Assembly (NCBI GenBank): GCA_018883105.1
Contig: VEQS01000005.1
Coordinates: 1-36,285 of the forward strand
Direction: 5' to 3'
DNA from: Phycisphaerales bacterium
Lineage (GTDB): Bacteria > Planctomycetota > Phycisphaerae > Phycisphaerales > SM1A02
Length of the DNA: 36,285 nucleotides
Position 1 is the first letter of the stretch, and every line of letters begins with the position of its first letter. Shown piece by piece: positions 25,382 to 32,242 of the stretch. Below the pieces are notes generated by a model. That model had not been told where the DNA came from. It was given only the letters and a program-made list of their open reading frames with translations, and made no database searches. Position numbers and translations under genes: made by a program.

Positions 25382-26769
25382 AGTCGATCGGAATGAATCT
25401 CGCGGCCGCGATGGCGGCCGCATGCATGGCGTTGCCGACGCATGCGCAGTCGACCGAGATCCCCGCCCCGCCCCAGCGCACGCAGGTGGTGCTGCGCAAC
25501 GTCGCGGTCCATACGGCCGTGCCGGGTGCGTCGGCGATCGCCAAGGGCTGGGTCGTGTTCGATGACGGCAAGGTGCTCGCCGTGGGCGCCGAGCCGATGC
25601 CTGCCGGCACCGCGAAGCCGGATGCAGACGTGATCGATGCCGCCGGGCACGTGGTGACGCCAGGCCTCTGGGCGAGTGCCACCACGCTCGGGCTCGTCGA
25701 GACCCTGCAGGTGGAAGCCACCGACGACACGCGCGAGTTCGGCGACTTCCGCGCGGAGATCCACGCTGCCACCGCCACCAACCCGGACAGCGACCTGCCG
25801 CCCGTGGCGCGCAACGCGGGCATCCTGATGGCGCACACGTTTCCGTCGGGAGGCGTGGTCGCCGGCCACGCGAGCGCCATGCGGCTCGACGGCTGGACCG
25901 CCCTGGAGCGCACCGTGCGCCCGGCCGCGGGCCTGATCGTCCGCTGGCCCATGATGGAGCCGGTGCAGGCGCGGTGGGCGAAGTCGTCCGACGAACAGCG
26001 CAAGGACCGCGACAGGCGCCTGGCCGAGATCGACCGCTTCTTCGACGCGGCCGAGGCCTACCTGCGCGCGCGCGGCGCGGATGCGTCCATCGACAAGGAC
26101 GCACGCTACGAGTCCGTCGCCGACGTGGTGGCGGGCCGCGAGCCCGTCCTGATCGACGCCAACTGGCCGGGGCAGATCGAGGCGGGCGTGCTCTGGGCGG
26201 TGCGGCGCAACTACCGCCCGGTGATCGTGGGAGGCCTGGGTGCGCTCGAGGTGGCCGGGCTCCTGAAGGACCACAACGTTCCGGTGGTGGTGACGGGCGT
26301 GAACCGCCTGCCGCTGCGCGAGCAGGACCACTACGCGTCGGTGTACGAGCTTCCGGTGCGCCTGATGGCCGCGGGCCTGCAGTGCTCGCTCGCCTCGGGC
26401 GACGAGCCCGCGCACGAGCGATCGCTTCCGGCGCAGGCCGGGCGTGCCGCGGCGCATGCGCCGGCGGGCATGATGGCCGACGTGCATGCGGCGATGCTCG
26501 GCGCGGTGACGCGCGTGCCGGCCTCGATCGCCGGCGTCGGCGACCGCTACGGCACCATCGAGCCCGGCAAGAGCGCGACCATCGTCCTGTGGACGGGCGA
26601 TCCGTTCGAGGTGACCTCGAGCGTGCGCCGCGCGTGGATCGACGGCGGAGAGGTGGACCTGAACGACCGGCACAAGCGGATGCGCGCCAAGTACCTCGAG
26701 AAGGACCTGCAGCGCGCGCCGACCGCACCCGACGAGGAGCCGGAACCGGCCGCAGCGCCGAAGAAGTGA
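25378..26769 (+). CDS. Secreted amidohydrolase-like protein without the HxH metal motif
   Basis: A 463-residue exported protein (signal MNLAAAMAAACMALPTHAQ). The N-terminal beta domain has VVLRNVAVHTAVPGASAIAKGWVVFDDGKVLAVG, then VIDAAGHVVTPGLWASATTLGLVE, where the canonical PGLIDxHxH is replaced and the two His are missing. The C-terminal RYGTIEPGKSATIVLWTGDPFEVTSSV is typical of amidohydrolases. It resembles the first, degenerate half of the preceding protein, so it may be a structural partner rather than an active enzyme. Overlap of the two genes (ATGA) supports a complex. The tail is rich in Pro, Glu and Ala. Confidence 0.85.
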   Translation: MKSIGMNLAAAMAAACMALPTHAQSTEIPAPPQRTQVVLRNVAVHTAVPGASAIAKGWVVFDDGKVLAVGAEPMPAGTAKPDADVIDAAGHVVTPGLWASATTLGLVETLQVEATDDTREFGDFRAEIHAATATNPDSDLPPVARNAGILMAHTFPSGGVVAGHASAMRLDGWTALERTVRPAAGLIVRWPMMEPVQARWAKSSDEQRKDRDRRLAEIDRFFDAAEAYLRARGADASIDKDARYESVADVVAGREPVLIDANWPGQIEAGVLWAVRRNYRPVIVGGLGALEVAGLLKDHNVPVVVTGVNRLPLREQDHYASVYELPVRLMAAGLQCSLASGDEPAHERSLPAQAGRAAAHAPAGMMADVHAAMLGAVTRVPASIAGVGDRYGTIEPGKSATIVLWTGDPFEVTSSVRRAWIDGGEVDLNDRHKRMRAKYLEKDLQRAPTAPDEEPEPAAAPKK

Positions 26770-26787
26770 TGCCGGCGGCCGGGCGCG

Positions 26788-26793
26788 TAGAGT
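26788..26793 (+). promoter_or_regulatory. Candidate -10 element of the helicase gene
   Basis: TAGAGT lies 7 bases before the ATG at 26801 in the 31-base gap after the amidohydrolase. There is no Shine-Dalgarno sequence. Confidence 0.42.
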
Positions 26794-26800
26794 GCGGCCG

Positions 26801-28243
26801 ATGACCGACGGAACGGATTTTGCCGCGCTGGGCGTGCCCGCACTGCTCTGCGGATCGCTCGCCCGGATGGGCGCCGCCTCGCCGACCCCCGCGCAGCGTG
26901 CGGCCATCCCTGCCGCGGCACGCGGCGGCGACATCGCCGTGGTGGCCGCCACCGGGACCGGCAAGACGCTCGCCTACCTGGTGCCGGTGGCCATGCGCCT
27001 GCTGGCCGACCCGCCGCCGCGCATGCGTGGCCGACCGGTGGACCCGCGCCGCCGGCTGCGAGCGCTGGTGCTCTGCCCCACGCGCGAGCTGGCCCAGCAG
27101 GTGGCGAAGGAGGCCGAGCGGCTCTTCCGCGGCACGGTGCTGCGTGCGACGGCGGTGTACGGCAAGAGCGCACTGGCCCCGCAGCGCGAGCGCGTCGAGG
27201 ACGGGATCGACCTGCTGGTGGGGACGCCCGGCCGCGTGCGCGAGCTGTGCGAGCTTGACGTGCTGTCGCTTGCCTTCGTGCAGCAGTGCGTGCTTGACGA
27301 GGCCGACCGCATGCTCGACATGGGCTTCCTGCCGCAGGCCAAGGAGATCCTCTCGCGGGCGCCGGAGTCGCGGCAGCTCCTCTTCTTCACCGCCACGATG
27401 CCCCGCCCCGTGGAGACCGTGGTCGAGGAGATGCTGCGTGCGCCGCAGCGGATCGACCTCGTCGGCCGCGAGCGGGCGCGGGTGGAGGGCACGCCCGAAC
27501 GGCGCACCGACCTCGGCCAGCACCTCTTCGACCTGCCCGACGAGGCGAAGACCGCGGTGACGGTGGCGCTCGTGAAGGACGGCAAGCGCCGCGGCGTGAT
27601 GGTGTTCTGCCGCACTCGGCGGCGCGCCGGCTGGGTGGCGGGGGCGCTGCGGCGGCACGCCGTGCGCACGGTGCTCATCCACGGCGACCGCAGCCAGCGC
27701 CAGCGCCAGGAAGCGCTCGAGGCGTTCGCGGCGGGCCACGCCGACGTGGTGGTGGCGACCGACGTGGCCGCGCGCGGGCTGCACGTGCCGGCCGCGCGCA
27801 CGGTGGTCAACTACGACGTTCCCCTGCTGCCCGAGGAGTACGTGCACCGCGTGGGCCGCGCGGGCCATGGCGGCGGCACTGCGGAGGCTTTCACGTTCCG
27901 CTGCCCGTCCGACCGCGAGCGCTGGTCGCAGGTCGAGGGCGCCATGCGCGTGAAGCTCGAGCCGTCCGCCCCGCCGGCGCACCGCGAGTACCTGCGCATG
28001 CAGGACCGGGTGGCGCCCGATGCGGAGGCGCCGAGAGCCCCCGGACGCGGGACGGGAAGGCCGGCACGCGCGCAGCGCACGAAGGAGCCGAGGCTGGCGG
28101 ACATGATCAAGCGCACCCCGAAGCGCCCGCGGCGCGGCAAGAGTGCCGGGGTCGGACCGGGGGCCGCCGGGCGCGGCACGCAGCGCAAGCAGCCCATCGC
28201 CAAGGGCCAGAAGCCCGGGCGCGGCGTGCGGCGCGGCGCATGA
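26801..28243 (+). CDS. DEAD-box ATP-dependent RNA helicase
   Basis: Unwinds structured RNA using ATP, probably in ribosome assembly or mRNA decay. The 480 residues show the Q-motif (PTPAQRAAIP), Walker A ATGTGKT near 50, PTRELAQQ, TPGRV, VLDEADRMLDMGF near 166, and FTATMP near 196, where SAT reads TAT. The second lobe has VMVFCRTRRRAGWVAGALRR, DVVVATDVAARGLHVP and HRVGRAGHGG; the last is usually HRIGRTGR, so the final Arg finger is changed. Residues from about 400 on are a Lys/Arg/Gly/Pro-rich basic tail, as in RhlE-type helicases, likely RNA-binding. I prefer ATG 26801 to the GTG three codons upstream because of the TAGAGT spacing. Confidence 0.93.
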   Translation: MTDGTDFAALGVPALLCGSLARMGAASPTPAQRAAIPAAARGGDIAVVAATGTGKTLAYLVPVAMRLLADPPPRMRGRPVDPRRRLRALVLCPTRELAQQVAKEAERLFRGTVLRATAVYGKSALAPQRERVEDGIDLLVGTPGRVRELCELDVLSLAFVQQCVLDEADRMLDMGFLPQAKEILSRAPESRQLLFFTATMPRPVETVVEEMLRAPQRIDLVGRERARVEGTPERRTDLGQHLFDLPDEAKTAVTVALVKDGKRRGVMVFCRTRRRAGWVAGALRRHAVRTVLIHGDRSQRQRQEALEAFAAGHADVVVATDVAARGLHVPAARTVVNYDVPLLPEEYVHRVGRAGHGGGTAEAFTFRCPSDRERWSQVEGAMRVKLEPSAPPAHREYLRMQDRVAPDAEAPRAPGRGTGRPARAQRTKEPRLADMIKRTPKRPRRGKSAGVGPGAAGRGTQRKQPIAKGQKPGRGVRRGA

Positions 28244-28256
28244 GGTTTCGTGCGGT

Positions 28257-28499
28257 TCACTCCGCCGGAAGCTGCGGCACCAGGAACTGCACGATCGCCG
28301 CAAGCGCGACGAACATGCCGATCATCGCAAGGATCACCTGCGCGGACATCCGCGTGACGGCGCCCCAGTAGCCGCGCATGTCGTCCTGCCGCACGGCCTT
28401 CCAGGCCATGCAGATGAGGATCGACATCGGAACCATGAGGAGCCACCACCACCGCGAGGTTGCCGGAGCGGGCGAGAGGAACGGGATCCACGCGGACAT
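28257..28499 (-). CDS. Small two-helix membrane protein, unknown
   Basis: Not recognised. The 80 residues hold two likely membrane helices (SRWWWLLMVPMSILICMAW and VILAMIGMFVALAAIVQFLV) joined by a basic/acidic loop (KAVRQDDMRGYWGAVTR). The gene is 9 bases downstream of the 302-residue membrane protein, suggesting a shared unit, but a TAGGAT hexamer lies 6 bases before its ATG. It converges on the helicase gene with a 13-base gap that has no visible hairpin. Confidence 0.72.
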   Translation of the reverse strand: MSAWIPFLSPAPATSRWWWLLMVPMSILICMAWKAVRQDDMRGYWGAVTRMSAQVILAMIGMFVALAAIVQFLVPQLPAE

Positions 28500-28505
28500 G
28501 CACGG

Positions 28506-28511
28506 ATCCTA
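28506..28511 (-). promoter_or_regulatory. Candidate -10 element containing a stop codon
   Basis: TAGGAT on the minus strand lies 6 bases before the ATG of the 80-aa gene; its first three bases are the TAG stop of the preceding 302-aa gene. Confidence 0.38.
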
Positions 28512-29417
28512 CGGCTCGGTCCGCAGCCCGTAGACGTCGCGGTCCGGCTCGGCCGGCTGGCCGAAGCGCGCGAACGCTCCCGTCCACCCGAGGGCGAGGA
28601 CAAGCGCCAAGAGCGCCAGGAGCGTCGGCACCGCGATGACCGCGAGCGCACGCGCGCGCGGCGACCCCCACGCGAAGCCGCGGACGGCAAGCCCGGCCGG
28701 GGCGCAGGCGAGGAGCGCCCACGACCACCACGGGAACCCGCTCTCGTCGTAGCCCAGCCCCAGGAAGCACAGCACCCCGAGCGCGCAGGCGCTCGCCGCC
28801 GTCGATGCGCCGTCGGGACGCAGCCGCGGCATCCACGGCGAGATGAGCGCAAGCATGGATGCCGCCGCGGAGAGCGAGGCGATCACGAAGGAGAGCTTCG
28901 CGAAGCCGGAGAGGAGCGCCATGGCGCTCGCGATGCCGAAGACCAGCCACCATGCGACGTGCTCGGACGCGCCGGCGGATTCGCGCGTGCCTCGCGCGGA
29001 TGATGCCGCGAAGGACGCCGCACCGACGATTGCCGCCGCGAGGAGGCGCCCACCTGGATCGGCGTACCCGGGTGGCACGACCACCGACAGCGCCAGGAAC
29101 GCCGGAAGCACCGACCGCACCACCGCCGGCGCGGGCGCCAGCGCGACCGTGGAGAGTGCCGCAAGCGACAGTGCCACCCATGTCCAGTTGAACGCGACCG
29201 CGGGCGGCCACGACAGGCCGGCCGCTCCTTCCTGCTGGGCATAGGACAGCACGGCGGGAAGCGCGGCCGCAAGCGGAAGCCACGTGAACCCGGTTGCGGT
29301 GGACCGGACGGGCGAACGACGCGCCGATCGCCCCGCCACCGCCGCCAGGACGGCGATCATGAAGTACGCCTGCGCCGCCGGCAGCAGGACGGCGCGCAGG
29401 ACGAGGTCAGCTTCCAT
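28509..29417 (-). CDS. Polytopic membrane protein, unknown
   Basis: Not recognised. The 302 residues contain about eight hydrophobic stretches, for example AQAYFMIAVLAAVAG, TWVALSLAALSTVALA, LLAAAIVGAASFAA, HVAWWLVFGIASAMALLSG, WSWALLACAPAGLAV and LLALLALVLALGWTG, with short polar loops. No transporter signature or enzyme motif is visible. It starts 18 bases after the YceI stop and is probably co-transcribed with it and with the 80-residue membrane protein. The composition (Ala, Leu, Val and Trp-rich) is ordinary for a membrane protein of a GC-rich genome. Confidence 0.72.
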   Translation of the reverse strand: MEADLVLRAVLLPAAQAYFMIAVLAAVAGRSARRSPVRSTATGFTWLPLAAALPAVLSYAQQEGAAGLSWPPAVAFNWTWVALSLAALSTVALAPAPAVVRSVLPAFLALSVVVPPGYADPGGRLLAAAIVGAASFAASSARGTRESAGASEHVAWWLVFGIASAMALLSGFAKLSFVIASLSAAASMLALISPWMPRLRPDGASTAASACALGVLCFLGLGYDESGFPWWSWALLACAPAGLAVRGFAWGSPRARALAVIAVPTLLALLALVLALGWTGAFARFGQPAEPDRDVYGLRTEP

Positions 29418-29435
29418 GGCGACCCCGCTCGGGCG

Positions 29436-30080
29436 TCACTTCTTGGGGCCGCCCTCGAGGCTGACGATCACGCGCACCTCGTCGCCGATGGCGCCCTTCT
29501 CGACGCCGTAGTTGACGCCGAACTCGCTGCGCTTCACCGTGAACTGGGCCTCGAAGCCAGCCTTGGGCCCGCGGCCCATGTCGGCCATGCCGCAAAACTC
29601 GAGCGTGGCGGTCACCGGCTTGGTGACGCCGCGCATGGTGAGGTCGCCCATCAGCTCGTACGTGCGCTCGCCGGTCTTCTTGGCGCCCGTGCTGCGGAAG
29701 GTCATCTTCGGGAAGTCCTTCGCGGCGAAGAAGTCGGGGCTGCGCAGGTGCTTGTCGAGGTCCTCGTTGCCGGAGTCAACGCTCTCGGTCGAGATCGAGA
29801 TGTCGAAGTTCATGCCCTCGGCCTTGCCTGGCTCGAAGGAGAAGGACCCGGTGACGTCGTTGAAGCGGCCCCAGAACTGGCCGGCGCCGAGGTGATGGAC
29901 CCGGAAGAGGGCCTTGCTGTGCACCGGGTCGACCATGCAGGCCATCGCGGCCGGCGCAGCCACGGCAGCCGCCGGTGCCTGCGCGGACGCGGAGGCGCCG
30001 ATCATCGGGATGGCGGTGGCGACACCGGCGGTGGCGAGGAGGACGGCGGCGCAACGAAGACCAAGGCAGCAGCAGTTCAT
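29436..30080 (-). CDS. YceI-family lipid-binding protein, secreted
   Basis: YceI proteins are lipocalin-like beta-barrels that bind isoprenoid or other lipids in the periplasm. The signal peptide is MNCCCLGLRCAAVLLATAGVATA with a cut near ASASA, giving a 214-residue precursor. Family signatures are DPVHSKALFRVHHLGAGQFWGRFNDVTGSF near 65-95, ISISTESVDSGNEDLDKHLRSPDFFAAKDFPKMTFRST near 110-145, YELMGDLTMRGVTKPVTATLEF and FTVKRSEFGVNYGVEKGAIGDEVRVIVSLEG. ATG 30080 is chosen because it gives a normal signal peptide; the ORF-track start adds unrelated residues. A tandem 9-base repeat sits in the leader. Confidence 0.92.
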   Translation of the reverse strand: MNCCCLGLRCAAVLLATAGVATAIPMIGASASAQAPAAAVAAPAAMACMVDPVHSKALFRVHHLGAGQFWGRFNDVTGSFSFEPGKAEGMNFDISISTESVDSGNEDLDKHLRSPDFFAAKDFPKMTFRSTGAKKTGERTYELMGDLTMRGVTKPVTATLEFCGMADMGRGPKAGFEAQFTVKRSEFGVNYGVEKGAIGDEVRVIVSLEGGPKK

Positions 30081-30090
30081 GGGTGGAGGG

Positions 30091-30108
30091 TTCCGTGGAT
30101 TCCGTGGA
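30091..30108. repeat. Tandem 9-base repeat in the yceI leader
   Basis: TTCCGTGGA occurs twice in immediate succession, 11 bases upstream of the YceI start codon. On the transcribed strand it reads TCCACGGAA twice. The rest of the 162-base gap between yceI and parB (30081-30242) shows no gene or clear hairpin. Confidence 0.5.
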
Positions 30109-30242
30109 TCAAAGAGAGCGGACCCGGTCACATCGACCGAACGGGCAGCCGAGCATTCGATGTTCATGGCGATGAGATGCGGCGGTCGAACCGGAAGCGC
30201 CGTGCAACCCACGCCCGCGGCAAGATGTGATTATCGGACGTA

Positions 30243-31310
30243 TTACACTGACATCTTGGATGGGTTGAACCCAATCCGCTGCATAAGGCCGTCGAACGCA
30301 TCCAGCGAATGGAAGTGAATCCTCAGTTCGCCAGCGCCCTTTCGCCGACCGACCCTGAGTTCCACGCGCGTGCCGAGGTGCTCTTCGAGCCGCCGCTGCA
30401 GATCGGCAACATGGGCGCTGGACGGTGCCCCCCGTCCGTGCGTGCTCGATGTTCCACGTGGAACACCCCCCTCTGACCGCACCGCCTGCTCGAGCTGACG
30501 GACCGACCAGCCGCCTGCCGCAGCCGTGTCCGCCAGCAACCGGCGGCGCGCGACCTCTGTGATGCCCATGAGCACCTTCGCGTGACCCAACGTCAGCGCC
30601 CCCGAACGAACGTGCGCGGCCGACGCGGCATCCAGCTCGTTCAGCCGCAGCAGGTTCGTCACGGTCGACCGGTCGAGCCCCAGGCGTTCAGCGAGGCCTT
30701 GGTGCGATACCCCGAACTCCTCGCTCAATCGGCGCAACGCAGTTGCCCGATCCATGGGGTTCAGGTCCTCCCGCTGCAGGTTCTCGATGAGGGCGAGTTC
30801 GGCGGCCTGACGGTCATCAACATCCTGCACGATCGCCGGGATCTCGGCCCATCCAAGCCGCTGCACGGCCCGCCACCGGCGTTCGCCGGCGATCAGTTCA
30901 TGTCCGGCCCCGCGCCGGCGCACGACGATCGGCTGCATGAGCCCGGACTGCGCGATGCTGGCGGCGAGCGCATCGAGCATCGCCGGATCCATCTGGCCGC
31001 GCGGCTGATACGCGCCGGGCGAGATTCCAAGGACTGGGATGAAGGTCACGCGAACGCCCGCTGGATCCGCGCTCTCGGAGGCCGTCGCCGCCGAGGTGAT
31101 CGTGGCCGAGGGAGTTCCGACGGCTGCGCCGGAGGCGGTCGATGGCTTCGGTTCGGTGGTGATCGCCGCGGCTGGTGCAGAAACCGATCGCGACGGCTCG
31201 ACCGCGACGGCCGGGCGCTGCGCCGGCACTGGAATCAGGCTTCCCAGCCCGCGCCCGAGCTTCGAAAGACCAGGCTTGGCAGGGGACGAACGACCGGGAT
31301 CCTTGGCCAT
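30243..31310 (-). CDS. parB: Chromosome partitioning protein ParB
   Basis: Centromere-binding CTPase that loads on parS and spreads as a clamp to direct origin segregation. The 355-residue protein has the ParA-contact segment KLGRGLGSLIP near 17-27, a variable Ala-rich linker, then ISPGAYQPRGQMD, LIAGERRWRA near 143 (CTP motif), ALIENLQREDLNPMDRA near 175, and a helix-turn-helix (EEFGVSHQGLAERLGLDRSTVTNLLRL) for parS. The C-terminal dimer domain is at the end (LQRRLEEHLGTRVELRVG). ATG 31310 follows GGAGGT; the ORF-track extension is upstream leader. parA is not next to it; the upstream gene is an unknown 231-residue protein. A parS palindrome lies in its own coding sequence. Confidence 0.95.
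   Translation of the reverse strand: MAKDPGRSSPAKPGLSKLGRGLGSLIPVPAQRPAVAVEPSRSVSAPAAAITTEPKPSTASGAAVGTPSATITSAATASESADPAGVRVTFIPVLGISPGAYQPRGQMDPAMLDALAASIAQSGLMQPIVVRRRGAGHELIAGERRWRAVQRLGWAEIPAIVQDVDDRQAAELALIENLQREDLNPMDRATALRRLSEEFGVSHQGLAERLGLDRSTVTNLLRLNELDAASAAHVRSGALTLGHAKVLMGITEVARRRLLADTAAAGGWSVRQLEQAVRSEGGVPRGTSSTHGRGAPSSAHVADLQRRLEEHLGTRVELRVGRRKGAGELRIHFHSLDAFDGLMQRIGFNPSKMSV
30450..30465. other. parS: parS centromere site inside parB
   Basis: TGTTCCACGTGGAACA is a perfect 16-bp palindrome and matches the parS consensus TGTTNCACGTGNAACA at every defined base. It lies in the parB coding sequence near codon 285, in the linker before the C-terminal dimer domain. Confidence 0.9.
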
Positions 31311-31315
31311 GAAAC

Positions 31316-31321
31316 ACCTCC
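31316..31321 (-). promoter_or_regulatory. Shine-Dalgarno sequence of parB
   Basis: GGAGGT on the minus strand lies 5 bases before the ATG at 31310. It supports this start over the longer one in the ORF track. Confidence 0.6.
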
Positions 31322-31339
31322 ATGTGTGCGCGATGGCAT

Positions 31340-31355
31340 CGTTCCGCGTGGAACA
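31340..31355. other. Degenerate parS-like site in the parB leader
   Basis: CGTTCCGCGTGGAACA matches the parS consensus except at two defined positions. It lies 29 bases upstream of the parB ATG and, if the TACGAT at 31384 is the -10 box, downstream of the transcription start. ParB binding here could repress its own gene. Confidence 0.6.
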
Positions 31356-31383
31356 TCCACGCATCGCACCAACGCGTCATGCG

Positions 31384-31389
31384 ATCGTA
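31384..31389 (-). promoter_or_regulatory. Candidate -10 element of parB
   Basis: TACGAT on the minus strand, the same hexamer as upstream of pulA and the 231-aa gene. It would give a leader of about 67 bases including the parS-like site and the GGAGGT. The remaining bases of the 184-base gap (31311-31494) show no other feature. Confidence 0.35.
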
Positions 31390-31494
31390 ACTTCGGCACG
31401 CGCGTCGGCGAGCGACCACGCACCACGGTCCCCACACCACCAGGGCGAAGGAGCAGGGCACCCCGTCGTCGGCACTACGTCCGATAACTTCGTC

Positions 31495-32190
31495 TTACGA
31501 CGACCCATCCCGCATGCGGTCCAGCGTCTCCGGGAACGGATACGTCCCGTACACGCCAACCGACACGCTGTCCCACATCGTGACCGACGGATAGACGTCG
31601 CCGCCATAGCCAGCCGCGTGCATGCGGGCCAGCACGGCCTCGAAGCTCGGCTCCGCGCCCTTGTGGCCGGCCAGGCGATTGGACTTCGCGCCCAGGAACG
31701 ACACCGTTGCCGCGGGCTCGCGGTCCCAGCGGCCGTCGAGCATCCGTGACACGGTGCGGAAGCCGCGTTCGATGTCGTCGAGCGTGAAGTGGTCGCGGTC
31801 CGCCGGCCGCAGCAGGGCCAGCACCAGCAGCCGGTCGAGGTCGAACTTCAGGACGTACGGCTCCCGGTCGTCCTTCCCGTGCAGGCCCGAGGCGGTGCGG
31901 AAGGTCTTGGCGAACGAGGTGGCGGAGGCAAGCGTCCACTGCGACGTCGGCACCAGCCGGAGCACCTCGCCCAGGATGCCGTGCGAGTTGTCGCGCTCGT
32001 TCACGCCGCAGATCAGGGTGCGGTAGCGCCCGCGCAGCAGGTCATCGAGCAGATGCTGGCCCCACTGGATGCGGATGCGCCGCTCGCCCGAGGCGGCGCG
32101 CACGTCGCCCTGCGGAACCACCGTGATGCCCTTCATTCCCCGGCTGACCTGCATGAGCCGATCGCCATCGTCCTGGTAGATCTGGGTCAT
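31495..32190 (-). CDS. Unknown cytoplasmic protein upstream of parB
   Basis: Not recognised. The 231-residue protein has no signal peptide or membrane segment. Visible stretches are MTQIYQDDGDRLMQVSRGMKGITVVPQGDV, IRIQWGQHLLDDLLRGRYRTLICGVNERDNSHGILGEV, EPYVLKFDLDRLLVLALLRPADRDHFTLDDIERGF, and AAGYGGDVYPSVTMWDSVSVGVYGTYPFPETLDRM. The mixed alpha/beta pattern with conserved-looking Asn, His and Asp (CGVNERDNSHG) suggests an enzyme or a regulatory fold, but I have no family to name. Start ATG 32190 is chosen because TACGAT lies 6 bases upstream; the longer start adds Arg-rich residues that look non-coding. It lies in the usual place of parA. Confidence 0.72.
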   Translation of the reverse strand: MTQIYQDDGDRLMQVSRGMKGITVVPQGDVRAASGERRIRIQWGQHLLDDLLRGRYRTLICGVNERDNSHGILGEVLRLVPTSQWTLASATSFAKTFRTASGLHGKDDREPYVLKFDLDRLLVLALLRPADRDHFTLDDIERGFRTVSRMLDGRWDREPAATVSFLGAKSNRLAGHKGAEPSFEAVLARMHAAGYGGDVYPSVTMWDSVSVGVYGTYPFPETLDRMRDGSS

Positions 32191-32196
32191 GGCCGC

Positions 32197-32202
32197 ATCG
32201 TA
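32197..32202 (-). promoter_or_regulatory. Candidate -10 element of the 231-aa gene
   Basis: TACGAT on the minus strand, 6 bases before the ATG at 32190, within the 52-base gap after the nuclease gene. No Shine-Dalgarno sequence is visible. Confidence 0.45.
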
Positions 32203-32242
32203 CGGCGCACCCGGGTGCGGGCGTGCGCCGCGACGGGCGAGG

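Noticed and set aside
23348-28303. A 1651-aa minus-strand ORF
   Set aside because: Opposite to the amidohydrolase and helicase genes, Arg/His-rich with no domains; an artefact of high GC and few stops.
30898-31461. A 187-aa ORF overlapping the parB start in another frame
   Set aside because: The in-frame parB has all family motifs and its own GGAGGT; this frame has none.
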